A stretch of DNA of 56,327 bases from Thermodesulfovibrio sp. (GTDB taxonomy: Bacteria > Nitrospirota > Thermodesulfovibrionia > Thermodesulfovibrionales > Thermodesulfovibrionaceae): the NCBI GenBank assembly GCA_020725335.1, contig DYFF01000009.1:1-56327 (forward strand), in the 5' to 3' direction. Below are positions 18,663 through 27,840 of this stretch, piece by piece; position 1 is the stretch's first letter, and each line of letters begins with the position of its first letter. The notes beneath the pieces were generated by a model. That model made no database searches. It was not told the DNA's origin and saw only the letters and a program-made list of their open reading frames with translations. Made by a program: the position numbers and the translations under genes.

Positions 18663-19522
18663 ACAGCGCTCTTGTATATGCAATAAAAAGTTTATGGTCT
18701 AATAAATGGTCAACGCTAATCGCTATGCTTAGTATAGGAGTTTGCTTTTTTATAATTACATTGATTGGCATAGGTCTCTATAACTTAAATATTTTTACTA
18801 AAAAAATTTCAAATAAAGCTGCTTTAGTAATCTATCTAAAAAATGGTATATCTCAAGCTGAAATTGAGCAATTTAAAGAGTCATTAGAAAAAAAAGAGGT
18901 TTTTTCTAAAATTAGATTTATATCTAAAGAAGATGCTCTCAAAGAAATGAAAGAATTAATAGAGCCTTCATTAATTGAGCTCATAGGATTTAATCCTCTA
19001 TCTGATACAGTGGAAGCATTTATAAAAGATGACAAATTCAATAAATTAGAAGAAATTAGCAAAGAGCTAAAAAATCATAAATATGTTGAAGATATTTACT
19101 ATCCTTCAAATATAATCTATGCTTTAAAAATCTTAAAAATAACTATATGGAATTTAGGAATATTAATACTCTCCCTTTTAGGACTCTCTATTCTTTTCAT
19201 TATCTATGCTACAGTGAAAAATCATTACTGGAAAAAGGGAGAAGAAATTGAAATTCTTAAACTACTCGGAGCTACACCTTCTTATATAAGATATCCCTTT
19301 TTAACAGAAGGTGGATTATTAGGGTTAGCGGGGTCTATATTAGCTACCGCATCAATTTTTTTAATCTATTTTGTTTTATATTCAAAAGAAACAGTGAGTT
19401 ATATTCCAGCAATTAGTAATCTTGTTTTACCAGTAGAGGTATTCTATCTTTTACCCTCTGCAGGTTTATTACTCGGTGTTATATCGGCATTTTTAGCTTT
19501 AGGTAAAATAAGGTATCAATAG
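18659..19522 (+). CDS. ftsX: Cell division protein FtsX
   Basis: 287 residues. One N-terminal helix (about 20-45), a periplasmic loop of about 110 residues ([20 protein letters not shown] is typical of FtsX), then three C-terminal helices. This is the four-helix FtsX layout. The extracellular loop normally docks the coiled coil of EnvC or a hydrolase, and an EnvC-like gene follows 6 bases later, so the whole FtsE-FtsX-EnvC relay is encoded together. Confidence 0.92.
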   Translation: MNSALVYAIKSLWSNKWSTLIAMLSIGVCFFIITLIGIGLYNLNIFTKKISNKAALVIYLKNGISQAEIEQFKESLEKKEVFSKIRFISKEDALKEMKELIEPSLIELIGFNPLSDTVEAFIKDDKFNKLEEISKELKNHKYVEDIYYPSNIIYALKILKITIWNLGILILSLLGLSILFIIYATVKNHYWKKGEEIEILKLLGATPSYIRYPFLTEGGLLGLAGSILATASIFLIYFVLYSKETVSYIPAISNLVLPVEVFYLLPSAGLLLGVISAFLALGKIRYQ

Positions 19523-19528
19523 TTTATT

Positions 19529-20689
19529 ATGTTTTTAATTAGAAACATACTGCTAATTTTAATACCCTTATTGATAATATTCAATTTTAATGCCTACTGT
19601 GCTCAACCTAAAGAGGAATTAAAGGAAATAAAGAGAGAAATAGATATCCATAAAAAGAAACTCCAAGAGACAAAAAAAGTCGAAAAAGACTTATTAGAGG
19701 AACTTCAAAGAGTCAACAGAGAACTTAATGAAATCGAAAGGAAAATAGCAAACAAAAGAGAAAAAATAAAATCACTCCAATCAAAAATTTCTGCAACAGA
19801 AAGGGAAATAAAAGTCTATAGCTATCAATTGGAAAATCGAAAAAAATATCTTGCTTCCCGCATAAAGGGAATTCATAAACTATATTATCAACCTGACCCT
19901 ATTTTTATAATACTCACTGAAGAAGACATGACAAAAGCATTCAGAATCATAAGAAATGGTCAAAAAATCGTTAATTTAGATAAAAAACTTATCGTTCAGT
20001 ATAGGTCAGAATTGAATAAATTAGCAATTCAACAAACAGAATTAAAAAATCTTTTCTCTTCCCTAAAAAAAGAAGAGGAAGAATTAAAGGAAACAGAAAA
20101 AGCTCAATTACAAAAGAAAAAGGAAAGGGAAGTTCTTCTTGCAAAAGTACAAAAAGATAAAACTGCCTATGAGAAAAAAATTAAAGAACTCGAAGAAAAT
20201 GCAAAAAGGCTGACAAGACTACTGCAAGAAACCCAAAAAAAGGAGAAAAGAACCGGCAAATCTGAAATAACGATATTAGAAGGTGAATTTACTAAAAGAA
20301 AGGGACATCTTCTATGGCCTGTATCAGGTAGAGTTGTAGCTCATTACGGAAGCCAGAAAGATCCTGTATTCAATGTTCCTGTATTCAGAAGTGGAATTTA
20401 TATAAATGCAGCTCCGGGTACCCCTGTAAAAGCTTCTGCAGAGGGAAAAGTTGTTTATGCAAACTATTTCAAGGGGTATGAAAACCTTGTTATAATAAGT
20501 CATGGTGAAGGATATTACACTGTTTATGGAAATCTTGCTAATATGAACGTAAAGGAGGGAAATTACGTAAAAACCGGACAAACAATAGGAAGTGTGAGTG
20601 ATAAATCTAACATAGAAACTACAGCGCTTTATTTTGAAATAAGGTATAGAGGCAAACCTCTTAATCCTGAACAATGGCTTAAAAGATAA
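19529..20689 (+). CDS. envC: EnvC-type murein hydrolase activator (degenerate LytM domain)
   Basis: 386 residues. Signal peptide at about 1-25 ending ...NFNAYCA. Long coiled coils at about 27-120 and 150-245. C-terminal LytM/M23 domain at about 265-385. The zinc ligands of active M23 peptidases are missing: the usual H-x-G-x-D is RSGIYIN here, and the usual LHFEIR is LYFEIR. It should therefore lack peptidase activity and act as an activator of an N-acetylmuramoyl-L-alanine amidase. Position directly after ftsEX supports this. The orthologous name is inferred from architecture and context. Confidence 0.87.
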   Translation: MFLIRNILLILIPLLIIFNFNAYCAQPKEELKEIKREIDIHKKKLQETKKVEKDLLEELQRVNRELNEIERKIANKREKIKSLQSKISATEREIKVYSYQLENRKKYLASRIKGIHKLYYQPDPIFIILTEEDMTKAFRIIRNGQKIVNLDKKLIVQYRSELNKLAIQQTELKNLFSSLKKEEEELKETEKAQLQKKKEREVLLAKVQKDKTAYEKKIKELEENAKRLTRLLQETQKKEKRTGKSEITILEGEFTKRKGHLLWPVSGRVVAHYGSQKDPVFNVPVFRSGIYINAAPGTPVKASAEGKVVYANYFKGYENLVIISHGEGYYTVYGNLANMNVKEGNYVKTGQTIGSVSDKSNIETTALYFEIRYRGKPLNPEQWLKR

Positions 20690-20711
20690 TAAATAGGAGG
20701 AATTAAAGAAA

Positions 20712-21983
20712 ATGAAAAAAATATTTTATATTGCTATATTAATTACTTTCATCGCTTTTGGAGGCATTGCAGTAGGACGATGGTCAGCTGCCCAAAATAC
20801 TGACTCTGTTTACGAAGATTTAAGAACATTTACAGAAGTTTTCTCAACAATCAAAAAAAATTATGTAGACGAAGTAAACTCTAAGGACCTAATACGGTCT
20901 GCATTAAAGGGAATGGTTAACTCTCTTGACCCTCACTCTGCCTATCTAACTCCAGAGGCTTATAAGGAATTTCAAACAGAAACTAAAGGAGAATTTGGAG
21001 GCATAGGAATACAAATTGGCATTAAGGATGGAGCTTTAACAGTAATTGCACCAATTGAAGACACTCCGGCATTCAAAGCAGGAATAAAGGCAGGAGACAA
21101 AATAATTAAAATAGATGGGCAATCAACCAAAGATATGAATATAAATGATGCTGTTTCAAAAATGAGAGGCTCGAAGGGAAAACCGGTAACATTAACAATT
21201 CAAAGAGAAGGATGGAAAGAGTCAAAGGATATTACAATAGTAAGAGACATTATAAAAATCAAAAGTATCAAGTATAAAATGATAGATAATGAGATTGGTT
21301 ATATAAAACTTGTTCAATTTCAGGAAACTACAGCTCAGGATTTATCTGTAGCCTTAAAAAATCTTAAGGAAAAGGGAATGGAATCTTTAATACTTGATTT
21401 AAGGAATAATCCAGGAGGGCTTTTAAATATTGCTGTTGATGTAGCTGAACAATTTCTACCACCAAAGCATCTTGTTGTATCAATAAAGGGACGCAAGGGT
21501 GAAAAAATTGATTATTTTACAGAAGGATTAAAGCCTGTATACGATAAAATTCCAATGATTGTTCTTGTTAATCAGGGCTCAGCTTCTGCTTCTGAAATAG
21601 TAGCTGGAGCACTTCAAGATTGGGGAAGAGCTCCGATACTTGGAGTTCAAACCTTTGGAAAAGGTTCTGTTCAAAGCCTTATTCCATTAAGTGATGGTTC
21701 TGCCTTAAAACTTACTACTGCTAAATACTACACACCTAAGGGGAAAAGCATTCATACAGTGGGAATCATGCCAGATATTGTAGTAAAACTGGATGCCAAA
21801 AATGGTAAAGAAGTACCAGTAATCAGAGAAAAAGAACTTGAACAGCATCTAAAAGGGGAAAAAGTAGAACCACAAGAAAAAGTCCCTCAAGAAGTAGATG
21901 AAAAAGACGACAACCAACTACAAAGAGCAATTGACATACTTAAAAGCTGGAAGATAATGGAAAAACTTAAAAAAGCTGCTTAA
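20712..21983 (+). CDS. ctpA: C-terminal processing peptidase (S41 family, CtpA/Prc-like)
   Basis: 423 residues. N-terminal signal or anchor (about 4-20), PDZ domain (about 85-175: GIGIQIGIKDGALTVIAPIEDTPAFKAGIKAGD, where the binding loop is GIGI), then the S41 core. Catalytic Ser lies in NQGSASASEIVAGALQD and the general-base Lys in GVQTFGKGSVQSL. A charged C-terminal tail (QEKVPQEVDEKDDNQ) follows. Acts in the periplasm on C-termini of envelope proteins, often amidase or hydrolase regulators, consistent with the adjacent envC. Start ATG 20712 follows AGGAGG. Confidence 0.94.
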   Translation: MKKIFYIAILITFIAFGGIAVGRWSAAQNTDSVYEDLRTFTEVFSTIKKNYVDEVNSKDLIRSALKGMVNSLDPHSAYLTPEAYKEFQTETKGEFGGIGIQIGIKDGALTVIAPIEDTPAFKAGIKAGDKIIKIDGQSTKDMNINDAVSKMRGSKGKPVTLTIQREGWKESKDITIVRDIIKIKSIKYKMIDNEIGYIKLVQFQETTAQDLSVALKNLKEKGMESLILDLRNNPGGLLNIAVDVAEQFLPPKHLVVSIKGRKGEKIDYFTEGLKPVYDKIPMIVLVNQGSASASEIVAGALQDWGRAPILGVQTFGKGSVQSLIPLSDGSALKLTTAKYYTPKGKSIHTVGIMPDIVVKLDAKNGKEVPVIREKELEQHLKGEKVEPQEKVPQEVDEKDDNQLQRAIDILKSWKIMEKLKKAA

Positions 21984-21999
21984 AATAAGCCGAATTAAA

Positions 22000-22048
22000 G
22001 GAACTGTTTGACGTAGCAGCTGAAACACGGTGAGGGTTCACAAATTCC
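22000..22048. other. Structured, GC-richer intergenic segment between ctpA and parB
   Basis: Between convergent ctpA and parB. GGAA (22000-22003) plus TTTG (22007-22010) can pair with CAAA plus TTCC (22041-22048), leaving a 3-base bulge, and an inner GTGA-GGGT-TCAC hairpin (22030-22041) is an alternative. The segment is visibly richer in G+C than its surroundings. It could be a convergent terminator, a small repeat or a protein-binding site. No T-run follows directly on either strand. Confidence 0.35.
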
Positions 22049-22064
22049 GTTGTCATCTAAATTT

Positions 22065-22907
22065 TTATTTACGCTTTAATATTCGTTCAAGGATTCCGTC
22101 AAGTTCGTCAAGAGAATTATAAAATATTTCAAGTTTACCCTTTTTGCCTTTATGAGATATCTTTACTTTCACGCCAAGTTCACTGGTTATTCTATCCTCG
22201 AGTTCCGTTATCTCAGGTATTTTCTCTGTCTGTTTTTTATTTTGAGTTTTTGCTAATTTTTTTACTAATTCCTCAGTCTGTCTTACAGAAAGGGACTTTT
22301 TAATTACTATATTAGATAACTCTTTTTGTTTTTGTACATCATCAACTGAAAGTATTGCCTTTGCATGCCCTACCGTTAAAAAACCTTGTTTAAGATAATT
22401 TTGAATATCCGCAGGAAGCTTTAGAATTCTGAGATAATTTGCGATTGTAGCCCTATCTTTTCCCACTCTTTGAGAGAGTTCTTCTTGAGTCAGATTAAAT
22501 TCTTTAATAAGTCTATCAAATGCATTAGCTGTCTCAATAGGATCAAGATCTTCTCTTTGAATATTTTCAATAAGAGCAATCTCTACTGCTTCTGAAGGAG
22601 AGACATCCTTTATTATCGCAGGAATTTTATCAAGTCCTGCTATTTTTGCCGCTCTCCATCTTCTTTCTCCAGCTATTATTCTAAAAGTACCATCACCTAC
22701 TCTTGAAAGTACTATAGGTTGAATAATTCCTTTTTCTTTAATTGATTGAGCGAGTTCTTTCAACGCATTTTCATCAAAACCTGTTCTTGGCTGAGCTATA
22801 CCAGGTAGAATTCTCTCTATATCTACCTCCAATATATAGATTCCTTTATCTTGAGATTCTGCTTTTGGTATTAATGCCTCTAATCCCTTACCAAGTGCCT
22901 TTTTCAT
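22065..22907 (-). CDS. parB: Chromosome-partitioning protein ParB
   Basis: 280 residues from ATG 22907, which has GGAG at 10 bases; an ATG at 22928 is further inside parA. Starts [13 protein letters not shown], typical of chromosomal ParB. The CTPase/ParB-N domain includes IQPIVLSR and the [12 protein letters not shown] motif. The HTH domain holds [29 protein letters not shown]-terminal dimerisation region follows. ParB loads on parS sites near the origin and slides as a CTP-dependent clamp. No canonical parS was found in this window. It overlaps parA by 20 bases. Confidence 0.96.
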   Translation of the reverse strand: MKKALGKGLEALIPKAESQDKGIYILEVDIERILPGIAQPRTGFDENALKELAQSIKEKGIIQPIVLSRVGDGTFRIIAGERRWRAAKIAGLDKIPAIIKDVSPSEAVEIALIENIQREDLDPIETANAFDRLIKEFNLTQEELSQRVGKDRATIANYLRILKLPADIQNYLKQGFLTVGHAKAILSVDDVQKQKELSNIVIKKSLSVRQTEELVKKLAKTQNKKQTEKIPEITELEDRITSELGVKVKISHKGKKGKLEIFYNSLDELDGILERILKRK

Positions 22908-23658
22908 TTGCCATAAACTCCATTGCAAAACTTAAATAACTTTGTGAACCTTTTGACCTTATATCATAAAAAACAGCTGGCTTCCCATGACTTGGAGCCT
23001 CAGCCAATGTAACATTTCTTGGAATAACTGTATTATAAACTTTTTTACCAAAAAATTTTCTAACTTCCTCTGCAACTTGCCGTGAAAGAGTATTTCTTAT
23101 GTCAAACATGGTAAGCAAAATGCCTTCTATTTGAAGGTTAGGGTTTAAATTTCTTACAAGTTCTACTGTCCTCATGAGTAATCCCAATCCCTCTAAAGCA
23201 TAATATTCACACTGAACAGGAATTATTATTGAATGAGCTGATACAAGACAGTTTAAAGTAAGCAATCCCAATGAAGGGGGAGCATCTATTAAAACATAAT
23301 CGAATTCCTTTGCTATTGGTAATATTATATTTCTAAGTAGAAACTCCCTTTTTTCCCTCTGAATTAGCTCTACCTCTACTCCTACAAGGTCTATTGTTGA
23401 GGGAATTAACCAAAGATTTTCAATATCCGTTTTAATCCATACTGACGTAGGACTGGAAGAATTAATATAAAGATCATACAAACTCTTTTTGAGTGCCCCT
23501 CTGTCTATTCCTAATCCGGTAGTAAGATTACCTTGAGGATCTGAGTCAACAAGAAGAATTTTTTTCTTCTCTATTGTAAGAGATGCACCAAGATTAAGAG
23601 TAGTTGTTGTTTTGCCTACTCCACCTTTTTGATTTACTATGGTAATAATTTTACCCAT
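22888..23658 (-). CDS. parA: Chromosome-partitioning ATPase ParA (Soj)
   Basis: 256 residues. Deviant Walker [15 protein letters not shown] at the N-terminus, Walker A' [16 protein letters not shown], and [15 protein letters not shown]. This is the short chromosomal ParA without an N-terminal HTH. Works with ParB at 22065-22907 in origin segregation. A TAAAAT box ends 5 bases upstream of ATG with no ribosome site, so parAB probably also has its own leaderless promoter within the 18-base gap after the PBP gene. Confidence 0.96.
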   Translation of the reverse strand: MGKIITIVNQKGGVGKTTTTLNLGASLTIEKKKILLVDSDPQGNLTTGLGIDRGALKKSLYDLYINSSSPTSVWIKTDIENLWLIPSTIDLVGVEVELIQREKREFLLRNIILPIAKEFDYVLIDAPPSLGLLTLNCLVSAHSIIIPVQCEYYALEGLGLLMRTVELVRNLNPNLQIEGILLTMFDIRNTLSRQVAEEVRKFFGKKVYNTVIPRNVTLAEAPSHGKPAVFYDIRSKGSQSYLSFAMEFMANEKGTW

Positions 23659-23663
23659 TTTTT

Positions 23664-23669
23664 ATTTTA
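23664..23669 (-). promoter_or_regulatory. Putative -10 box of parAB (leaderless type)
   Basis: TAAAAT on the minus strand, then AAAAA, then the parA ATG. The string is identical to that before mtgA. No Shine-Dalgarno fits in the gap. Confidence 0.45.
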
Positions 23670-23676
23670 ACATTCA

Positions 23677-25452
23677 TTAGAATGGCTTTGCCCCTTTCAT
23701 AAACTCTATCCATATAGGCAAAGCAGCTCTTGCCCCAGCTTCCTTTGGTCCAATTGGTTTATGATTATCTCTTCCAACCCATACACCTACAAGAAGATTG
23801 TCATCAAATCCAACAAACCATGCATCTGAAAAATCATTTGTAGTGCCTGTTTTCCCATATACATCTCTTCCAAGTTCTTTTGCCTTCTGAGCAGTTCCTG
23901 AAAGAACAACCTCTCTTAAAAGCTCTCGCATTGGTTCAACAATTTCCTCTGGTAAAATGGTTTCCATCTCAGGCTTTTTTTCATCAATAACTATTCCCTT
24001 GTGATCTGTAATCTTTTCATAAAAAATTGGCTTTATTCTCTTACCTGTTGCAAATACTGAATAGGCTGTTGTCAGTTCTATGGGTTTTACATCTGATGCT
24101 CCGAGCGCAGTTGATAAATATGGATGAATTTTTGTGTTGAGCCCACATTGCTCTGCGAATTCAACAACATTTTTAATACCTACCTGAGAAGCAAGCCTTA
24201 CTGTAGCTGCATTTAAGGATAAAGCTATTGCTTTACGTAGAGACACAACGCCATAATATTCGTTATTGTAATTTCTTGGACTCCAACTTTTTCCCTTTAT
24301 TGCCCCTGGAAAGCTAACAGGGGAATCCAAAATTGTATCATCAGGACTAAATCCTTCTATTAATGCAACAGCATAAACAAAAGGTTTGAAAGCACTGCCT
24401 GGTTGACGCATTGAATATACCCTATTGTACTGAGTCTCCCAGAAATCATTTCCTCCAACAAAAGCTTTTACAAATCCTGTTTTAAGCTCTATTGCAATCA
24501 ATGCAGCTTGAACCTGAGGCTTAACTCTTTTATGAATCTCTTCAAGCCCTCTTCGTACAGCTTCTTCTGCTTTCTTTTGAAGAGAGTAATCAATGGTTGA
24601 ATAAATCCTTAAACCATCTTTATAAAGTCTCTCTCCAAACTTCACCTCAAGCTCCTGTCTTAATGTCTCAACAAAATAGGGAGCCTCAAACTTTCTCCAA
24701 TGAGGATGTTCTGGAAGAGGAATTTTTGATGAATCATTGTATTGCTCTTTTGTAATAAAGCCTTCTTCAAGCATTTTCTGAAGCACTAAGTTTCTACGCT
24801 TCAATGCAATATCTGGTTTCTTAAAAGGATTATAGGCTGAAGGTGCCTTTGGCATAGCGGCAAGAAGAGCAACTTCCGCGATGTTAAGTTCTTGATAAGA
24901 TTTACCAAAGTAAGATTCTGCTGCTGCAGCAATTCCATAAGCTCTGTTTCCGAAATAAGCTTGATTCAGATATAACCCTAAAATTTCATCTTTTGTATAC
25001 TTTTTTTCAATCTGAATTGAAAGAATAGCCTCTTTTATCTTTCTTGCTATACTTTTTTCTGGCTTGAGGAATAACATCTTTGCAAGTTGTTGAGTTATTG
25101 TGCTTCCTCCTTCTACAATACCTCCTGCTTTAATATCTTTATAAAGAGCTCTCATTATTCCGACAATATCAACTCCAGGATGTTTATAAAATCTTATATC
25201 CTCTGCAGCAATAAAAGCTTTTTTGACGATATCAGGAATTTCATAGTGAGGCACAAATTTCCTTCTTTCATAGAAAAATTCTGTTAGCACTTGTCTATCG
25301 GAAGAATATACTATAGAGGATTCAAGTGGTCTATATCCTTCAAGGGATTTAATATCTGGTAGGTCTGAAAAAAGCCAGTAAACATAAGCACCAAAAACTC
25401 CTAATAAAAATAGAAAAAGGAAAAATAAAATATATTTTATTTTAGTAATCAT
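23677..25452 (-). CDS. Bifunctional penicillin-binding protein 1A family (transglycosylase/transpeptidase)
   Basis: 591 residues. Membrane anchor at about 7-28. GT51 domain at about 50-230 with AAEDIRFYKHPGVD and GGSTITQQLAKMLFL. Transpeptidase domain at about 300-580 with the active Ser in RQPGSAFKPF, SLN in IALSLNAATVRLA, and KTGTTND. All three PBP motifs are intact. It is shorter than classical PBP1A (about 750-850), lacking a large insert or C-terminal extension. It polymerises and crosslinks peptidoglycan from the inner membrane. The start overlaps the JAMM gene by 11 bases, tying wall synthesis to this long operon. Confidence 0.94.
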   Translation of the reverse strand: MITKIKYILFFLFLFLLGVFGAYVYWLFSDLPDIKSLEGYRPLESSIVYSSDRQVLTEFFYERRKFVPHYEIPDIVKKAFIAAEDIRFYKHPGVDIVGIMRALYKDIKAGGIVEGGSTITQQLAKMLFLKPEKSIARKIKEAILSIQIEKKYTKDEILGLYLNQAYFGNRAYGIAAAAESYFGKSYQELNIAEVALLAAMPKAPSAYNPFKKPDIALKRRNLVLQKMLEEGFITKEQYNDSSKIPLPEHPHWRKFEAPYFVETLRQELEVKFGERLYKDGLRIYSTIDYSLQKKAEEAVRRGLEEIHKRVKPQVQAALIAIELKTGFVKAFVGGNDFWETQYNRVYSMRQPGSAFKPFVYAVALIEGFSPDDTILDSPVSFPGAIKGKSWSPRNYNNEYYGVVSLRKAIALSLNAATVRLASQVGIKNVVEFAEQCGLNTKIHPYLSTALGASDVKPIELTTAYSVFATGKRIKPIFYEKITDHKGIVIDEKKPEMETILPEEIVEPMRELLREVVLSGTAQKAKELGRDVYGKTGTTNDFSDAWFVGFDDNLLVGVWVGRDNHKPIGPKEAGARAALPIWIEFMKGAKPF

Positions 25453-25840
25453 CTTGTTCTATCTTTAGGTCTATCTCCTGTACTTTATTATCTTTTATGA
25501 CAAAAGCTTTAACCTCTATTTTAGGCTCTATTGCTATAATCAAATAATAAACCTCATAAGTAGCAAGCTCTCTATCCTTTTGAGACGGATAAGCATTTCC
25601 CCAGGGATGACTATGATATATAGCAATCATATCTATATTTTTCTCCCTTATCTCCTTCATTGCCCTTAATTGTTCAAGAGGATCCATAAAATAGCTTACT
25701 GAGGAAGGTTCAATATTCCTTATCTTATATATATAGCTAACCTTTTCCCTTCCAGCAAGAATACCGCAGGCTTCATAGGGTAAAGAATTTATACAGTGAT
25801 TTATCATTTCTTCATATATTTCTTTTCTAATCTTCAACAT
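25442..25840 (-). CDS. JAMM/MPN+ metalloprotease (Mec/HcyD/QbsD-like)
   Basis: 132 residues. The complete zinc JAMM motif is present: Glu23 in YEACGILAG, then H-S-H-P (76-79), Ser86 and Asp89, the exact H-x-H-x7-S-x2-D spacing. Stand-alone bacterial JAMM proteins trim residues after the Gly-Gly of ubiquitin-like sulfur carriers (QbsD, HcyD) or release a cysteine adduct (Mec). It overlaps the E1-like gene by one base (TAATG) and lies two genes from homoserine dehydrogenase, favouring a role in sulfur incorporation into an amino acid. A candidate substrate ending GG-RLF is encoded at 52200-52451. Specific substrate is inferred. Confidence 0.87.
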   Translation of the reverse strand: MLKIRKEIYEEMINHCINSLPYEACGILAGREKVSYIYKIRNIEPSSVSYFMDPLEQLRAMKEIREKNIDMIAIYHSHPWGNAYPSQKDRELATYEVYYLIIAIEPKIEVKAFVIKDNKVQEIDLKIEQDDY

Positions 25841-26571
25841 TATTTACAAATTTTACAGGAAGTATTTCTCAGAAATTTTACTTCCCTAAACTTCTCTTTT
25901 AAAGCATCATATAAAAGCATTTTTCCATGCAATAAGTCTCCCAAATTTAGCAAAATCTTGATTGTTTCTATTGCCATAATTGACCCTATAACCCCTGCTA
26001 CAGGAGCTAAAATGCCCTTCGCAATGTCATCATCCTGGGCTTCATCAAAAAGACAATTATAACAAGGACCCTTTGGAGGAATTATATCAAAAACTTGTCC
26101 CTCAAACTCGGAAATAGCTCCTATTACCAGAGGTTTTAAAAACTTAAAAGATGCCTCGTTTAGAAGAACTCTCGTCTTAAAATTATCAGGGCAAGCCACA
26201 ACAAGGTCATAGTGAGTAAAGTATTGGGAAACATTTTTTTTGCTTATTTCATCGGGATAGGGCAGAACCTTAATATCACTATTAAGTTTTCTTAAATTTA
26301 TAAATGCCGAGATTGCCTTAGGCATTCCAATATGTTCTTCGTTATGAAGAATCTGCCTATGTAGATTGCTTAACTCAACAATATCAGGATCAATTATTCC
26401 TATATATCCTATTCCTGAAGACGCAAGATAAAAAGCTACAATACTACCAAGACCACCAGCACCTACAATTAATACCTTTGATCCTAAGAGTTTATCTTGA
26501 CCCCTTTTACCAATCTCTGGAATTATTATTTGTCTGTGATATCTCAAAAATTCAGGTTTCCTGTCCTTCAA
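25840..26571 (-). CDS. E1-like adenylyltransferase (ThiF/MoeB/HesA family, HcyF-like)
   Basis: 243 residues. ATP-binding Rossmann fold: VLIVGAGGLGSIVAFYLASSGIG, acidic residue and Arg in IIDPDIVELSNLHRQ, then the DLVVACPDN strand. Two cysteine pairs, PCYNC and TSCKIC, form the structural zinc site typical of ThiF/MoeB. It activates the C-terminal glycine of a ubiquitin-like carrier by adenylation before thiocarboxylate formation. Overlaps hom by 20 bases and the JAMM gene by one. No thi or moa genes are adjacent, so ThiF or MoeB names would be misleading. Context suggests an amino-acid sulfur-transfer function resembling HcyF of Wolinella. Confidence 0.87.
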   Translation of the reverse strand: MKDRKPEFLRYHRQIIIPEIGKRGQDKLLGSKVLIVGAGGLGSIVAFYLASSGIGYIGIIDPDIVELSNLHRQILHNEEHIGMPKAISAFINLRKLNSDIKVLPYPDEISKKNVSQYFTHYDLVVACPDNFKTRVLLNEASFKFLKPLVIGAISEFEGQVFDIIPPKGPCYNCLFDEAQDDDIAKGILAPVAGVIGSIMAIETIKILLNLGDLLHGKMLLYDALKEKFREVKFLRNTSCKICK

Positions 26572-27832
26572 CTCTTATAAAGACACTTTTTGCAGCAACT
26601 ACAGGAAGTTTGTCTATTTTTTCAAGAGCTTGTAGTACATCCTTTTCTTTAGCTTTATGAGTAAGAATAACTAAGGGAACTGCTCCCGCCTTAGATCTTC
26701 CTTTTTGAATAACAGAGGCGATGCTAATGTTATGTTCTCCAAAAACACCTGAAATTTTAGATAGCACTCCTGGTCTGTCAAGGGCAGTAAATCGGAAATA
26801 ATACATACTTTCTATTTCTTCAATTGGTTTTACACTTAATTTTTGTGAGAAATCAAGAGGAAAAGGATTTGCTCCCTTCGCAATATCAACAATATCTGCT
26901 ACCACCGCGCTTCCTGTAGGCATACTTCCTGCACCTCTACCATAATAAAGAGTTGCTCCCACACTGTCTCCCTCAACATATATGGCATTAAATACTCCAT
27001 CAACTTTTGCAATGAGATAATTCTCTGGAACCATTGTTGGATGAACTCTTATTTCAATCTCTCCATTGAGAATTTTTGTTATGGCAAGAAGTTTTATTTT
27101 ATAACCAAATTCTTTTGCAAAAGCTATATCTTGAGCAGTTATTTTTGTTATTCCTTCACAGTAAACTTTTGGAAAACTAAGAGGAATGCCATAGGCTAAG
27201 GAGGCAAGTATGGTAATTTTATGAGCAGAATCAATACCTTCTATGTCAAGTGTAGGGTCTGCCTCAGCGTAACCAAGATTCTGCGCTTCTCTTAAAGCAT
27301 CCTGAAAGTCAATCCCTTCATCTGTCATCTTTGTGAGAATATAATTTGTTGTACCATTGATTATTCCATAAATAGCAAGCATTTTGTTAGCAACAAGTCC
27401 TTCTCTCATAACTTTTATTATAGGAATGCCTCCGCCAACACTTGCTTCAAAGCCGAGCTGAAGTCCCTTTTCTTTTGCAAGATAAAAAATATCATTACCC
27501 TCTTCTGCAAGCAGAGCCTTATTTGCTGTAACTACATGTTTACCGTTTTTTAAAGCTTCTATGATGAAATCCTTTGCTGGGTGAATACCACCTACAAGCT
27601 CAACAACTACATCAATCTCTGAATCTTTTATAACTTCCCATGCATCTGGTATAAGAACTCCCTCTGGAAGACTAATCTCACGTTTTCTCTCTATGTCCCT
27701 ATCAGCAACTTTCTTAAGAATAATATCTATACCTGTTCTCTTTTTTATTAATTCTCTCTGAGATAGAAGAATTTTTGCTGTGCCTGTACCAACAGTACCA
27801 AAACCTATAATCCCGACCTTCAGCTCTTTCAT
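26552..27832 (-). CDS. hom: Homoserine dehydrogenase
   Basis: 426 residues. NAD(P)-binding GFGTVGTGTAKIL at the N-terminus, TANKALLA, catalytic-domain motif GIINGTTNYILTKM, and DPTLDIEGIDSAHKI. A C-terminal ACT domain starts near YFRFTALDRPGVLSKISGVFGEHNISI, normally giving threonine feedback control. Reduces aspartate semialdehyde to homoserine for threonine and methionine. Starts 8 bases after alaC with AGGAGG, and its end overlaps the E1-like gene. Linking homoserine production to an E1/JAMM pair is the key contextual clue of this operon. Confidence 0.96.
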   Translation of the reverse strand: MKELKVGIIGFGTVGTGTAKILLSQRELIKKRTGIDIILKKVADRDIERKREISLPEGVLIPDAWEVIKDSEIDVVVELVGGIHPAKDFIIEALKNGKHVVTANKALLAEEGNDIFYLAKEKGLQLGFEASVGGGIPIIKVMREGLVANKMLAIYGIINGTTNYILTKMTDEGIDFQDALREAQNLGYAEADPTLDIEGIDSAHKITILASLAYGIPLSFPKVYCEGITKITAQDIAFAKEFGYKIKLLAITKILNGEIEIRVHPTMVPENYLIAKVDGVFNAIYVEGDSVGATLYYGRGAGSMPTGSAVVADIVDIAKGANPFPLDFSQKLSVKPIEEIESMYYFRFTALDRPGVLSKISGVFGEHNISIASVIQKGRSKAGAVPLVILTHKAKEKDVLQALEKIDKLPVVAAKSVFIRVEGQET

Positions 27833-27840
27833 TCGCCCTC

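Noticed and set aside
22065-23658. Replication origin or parS site near parAB
   Set aside because: I looked for the TGTTTCACGTGAAACA palindrome, DnaA box clusters and dnaA/dnaN/gidA and saw none in the window, so proximity to oriC is not supported here.
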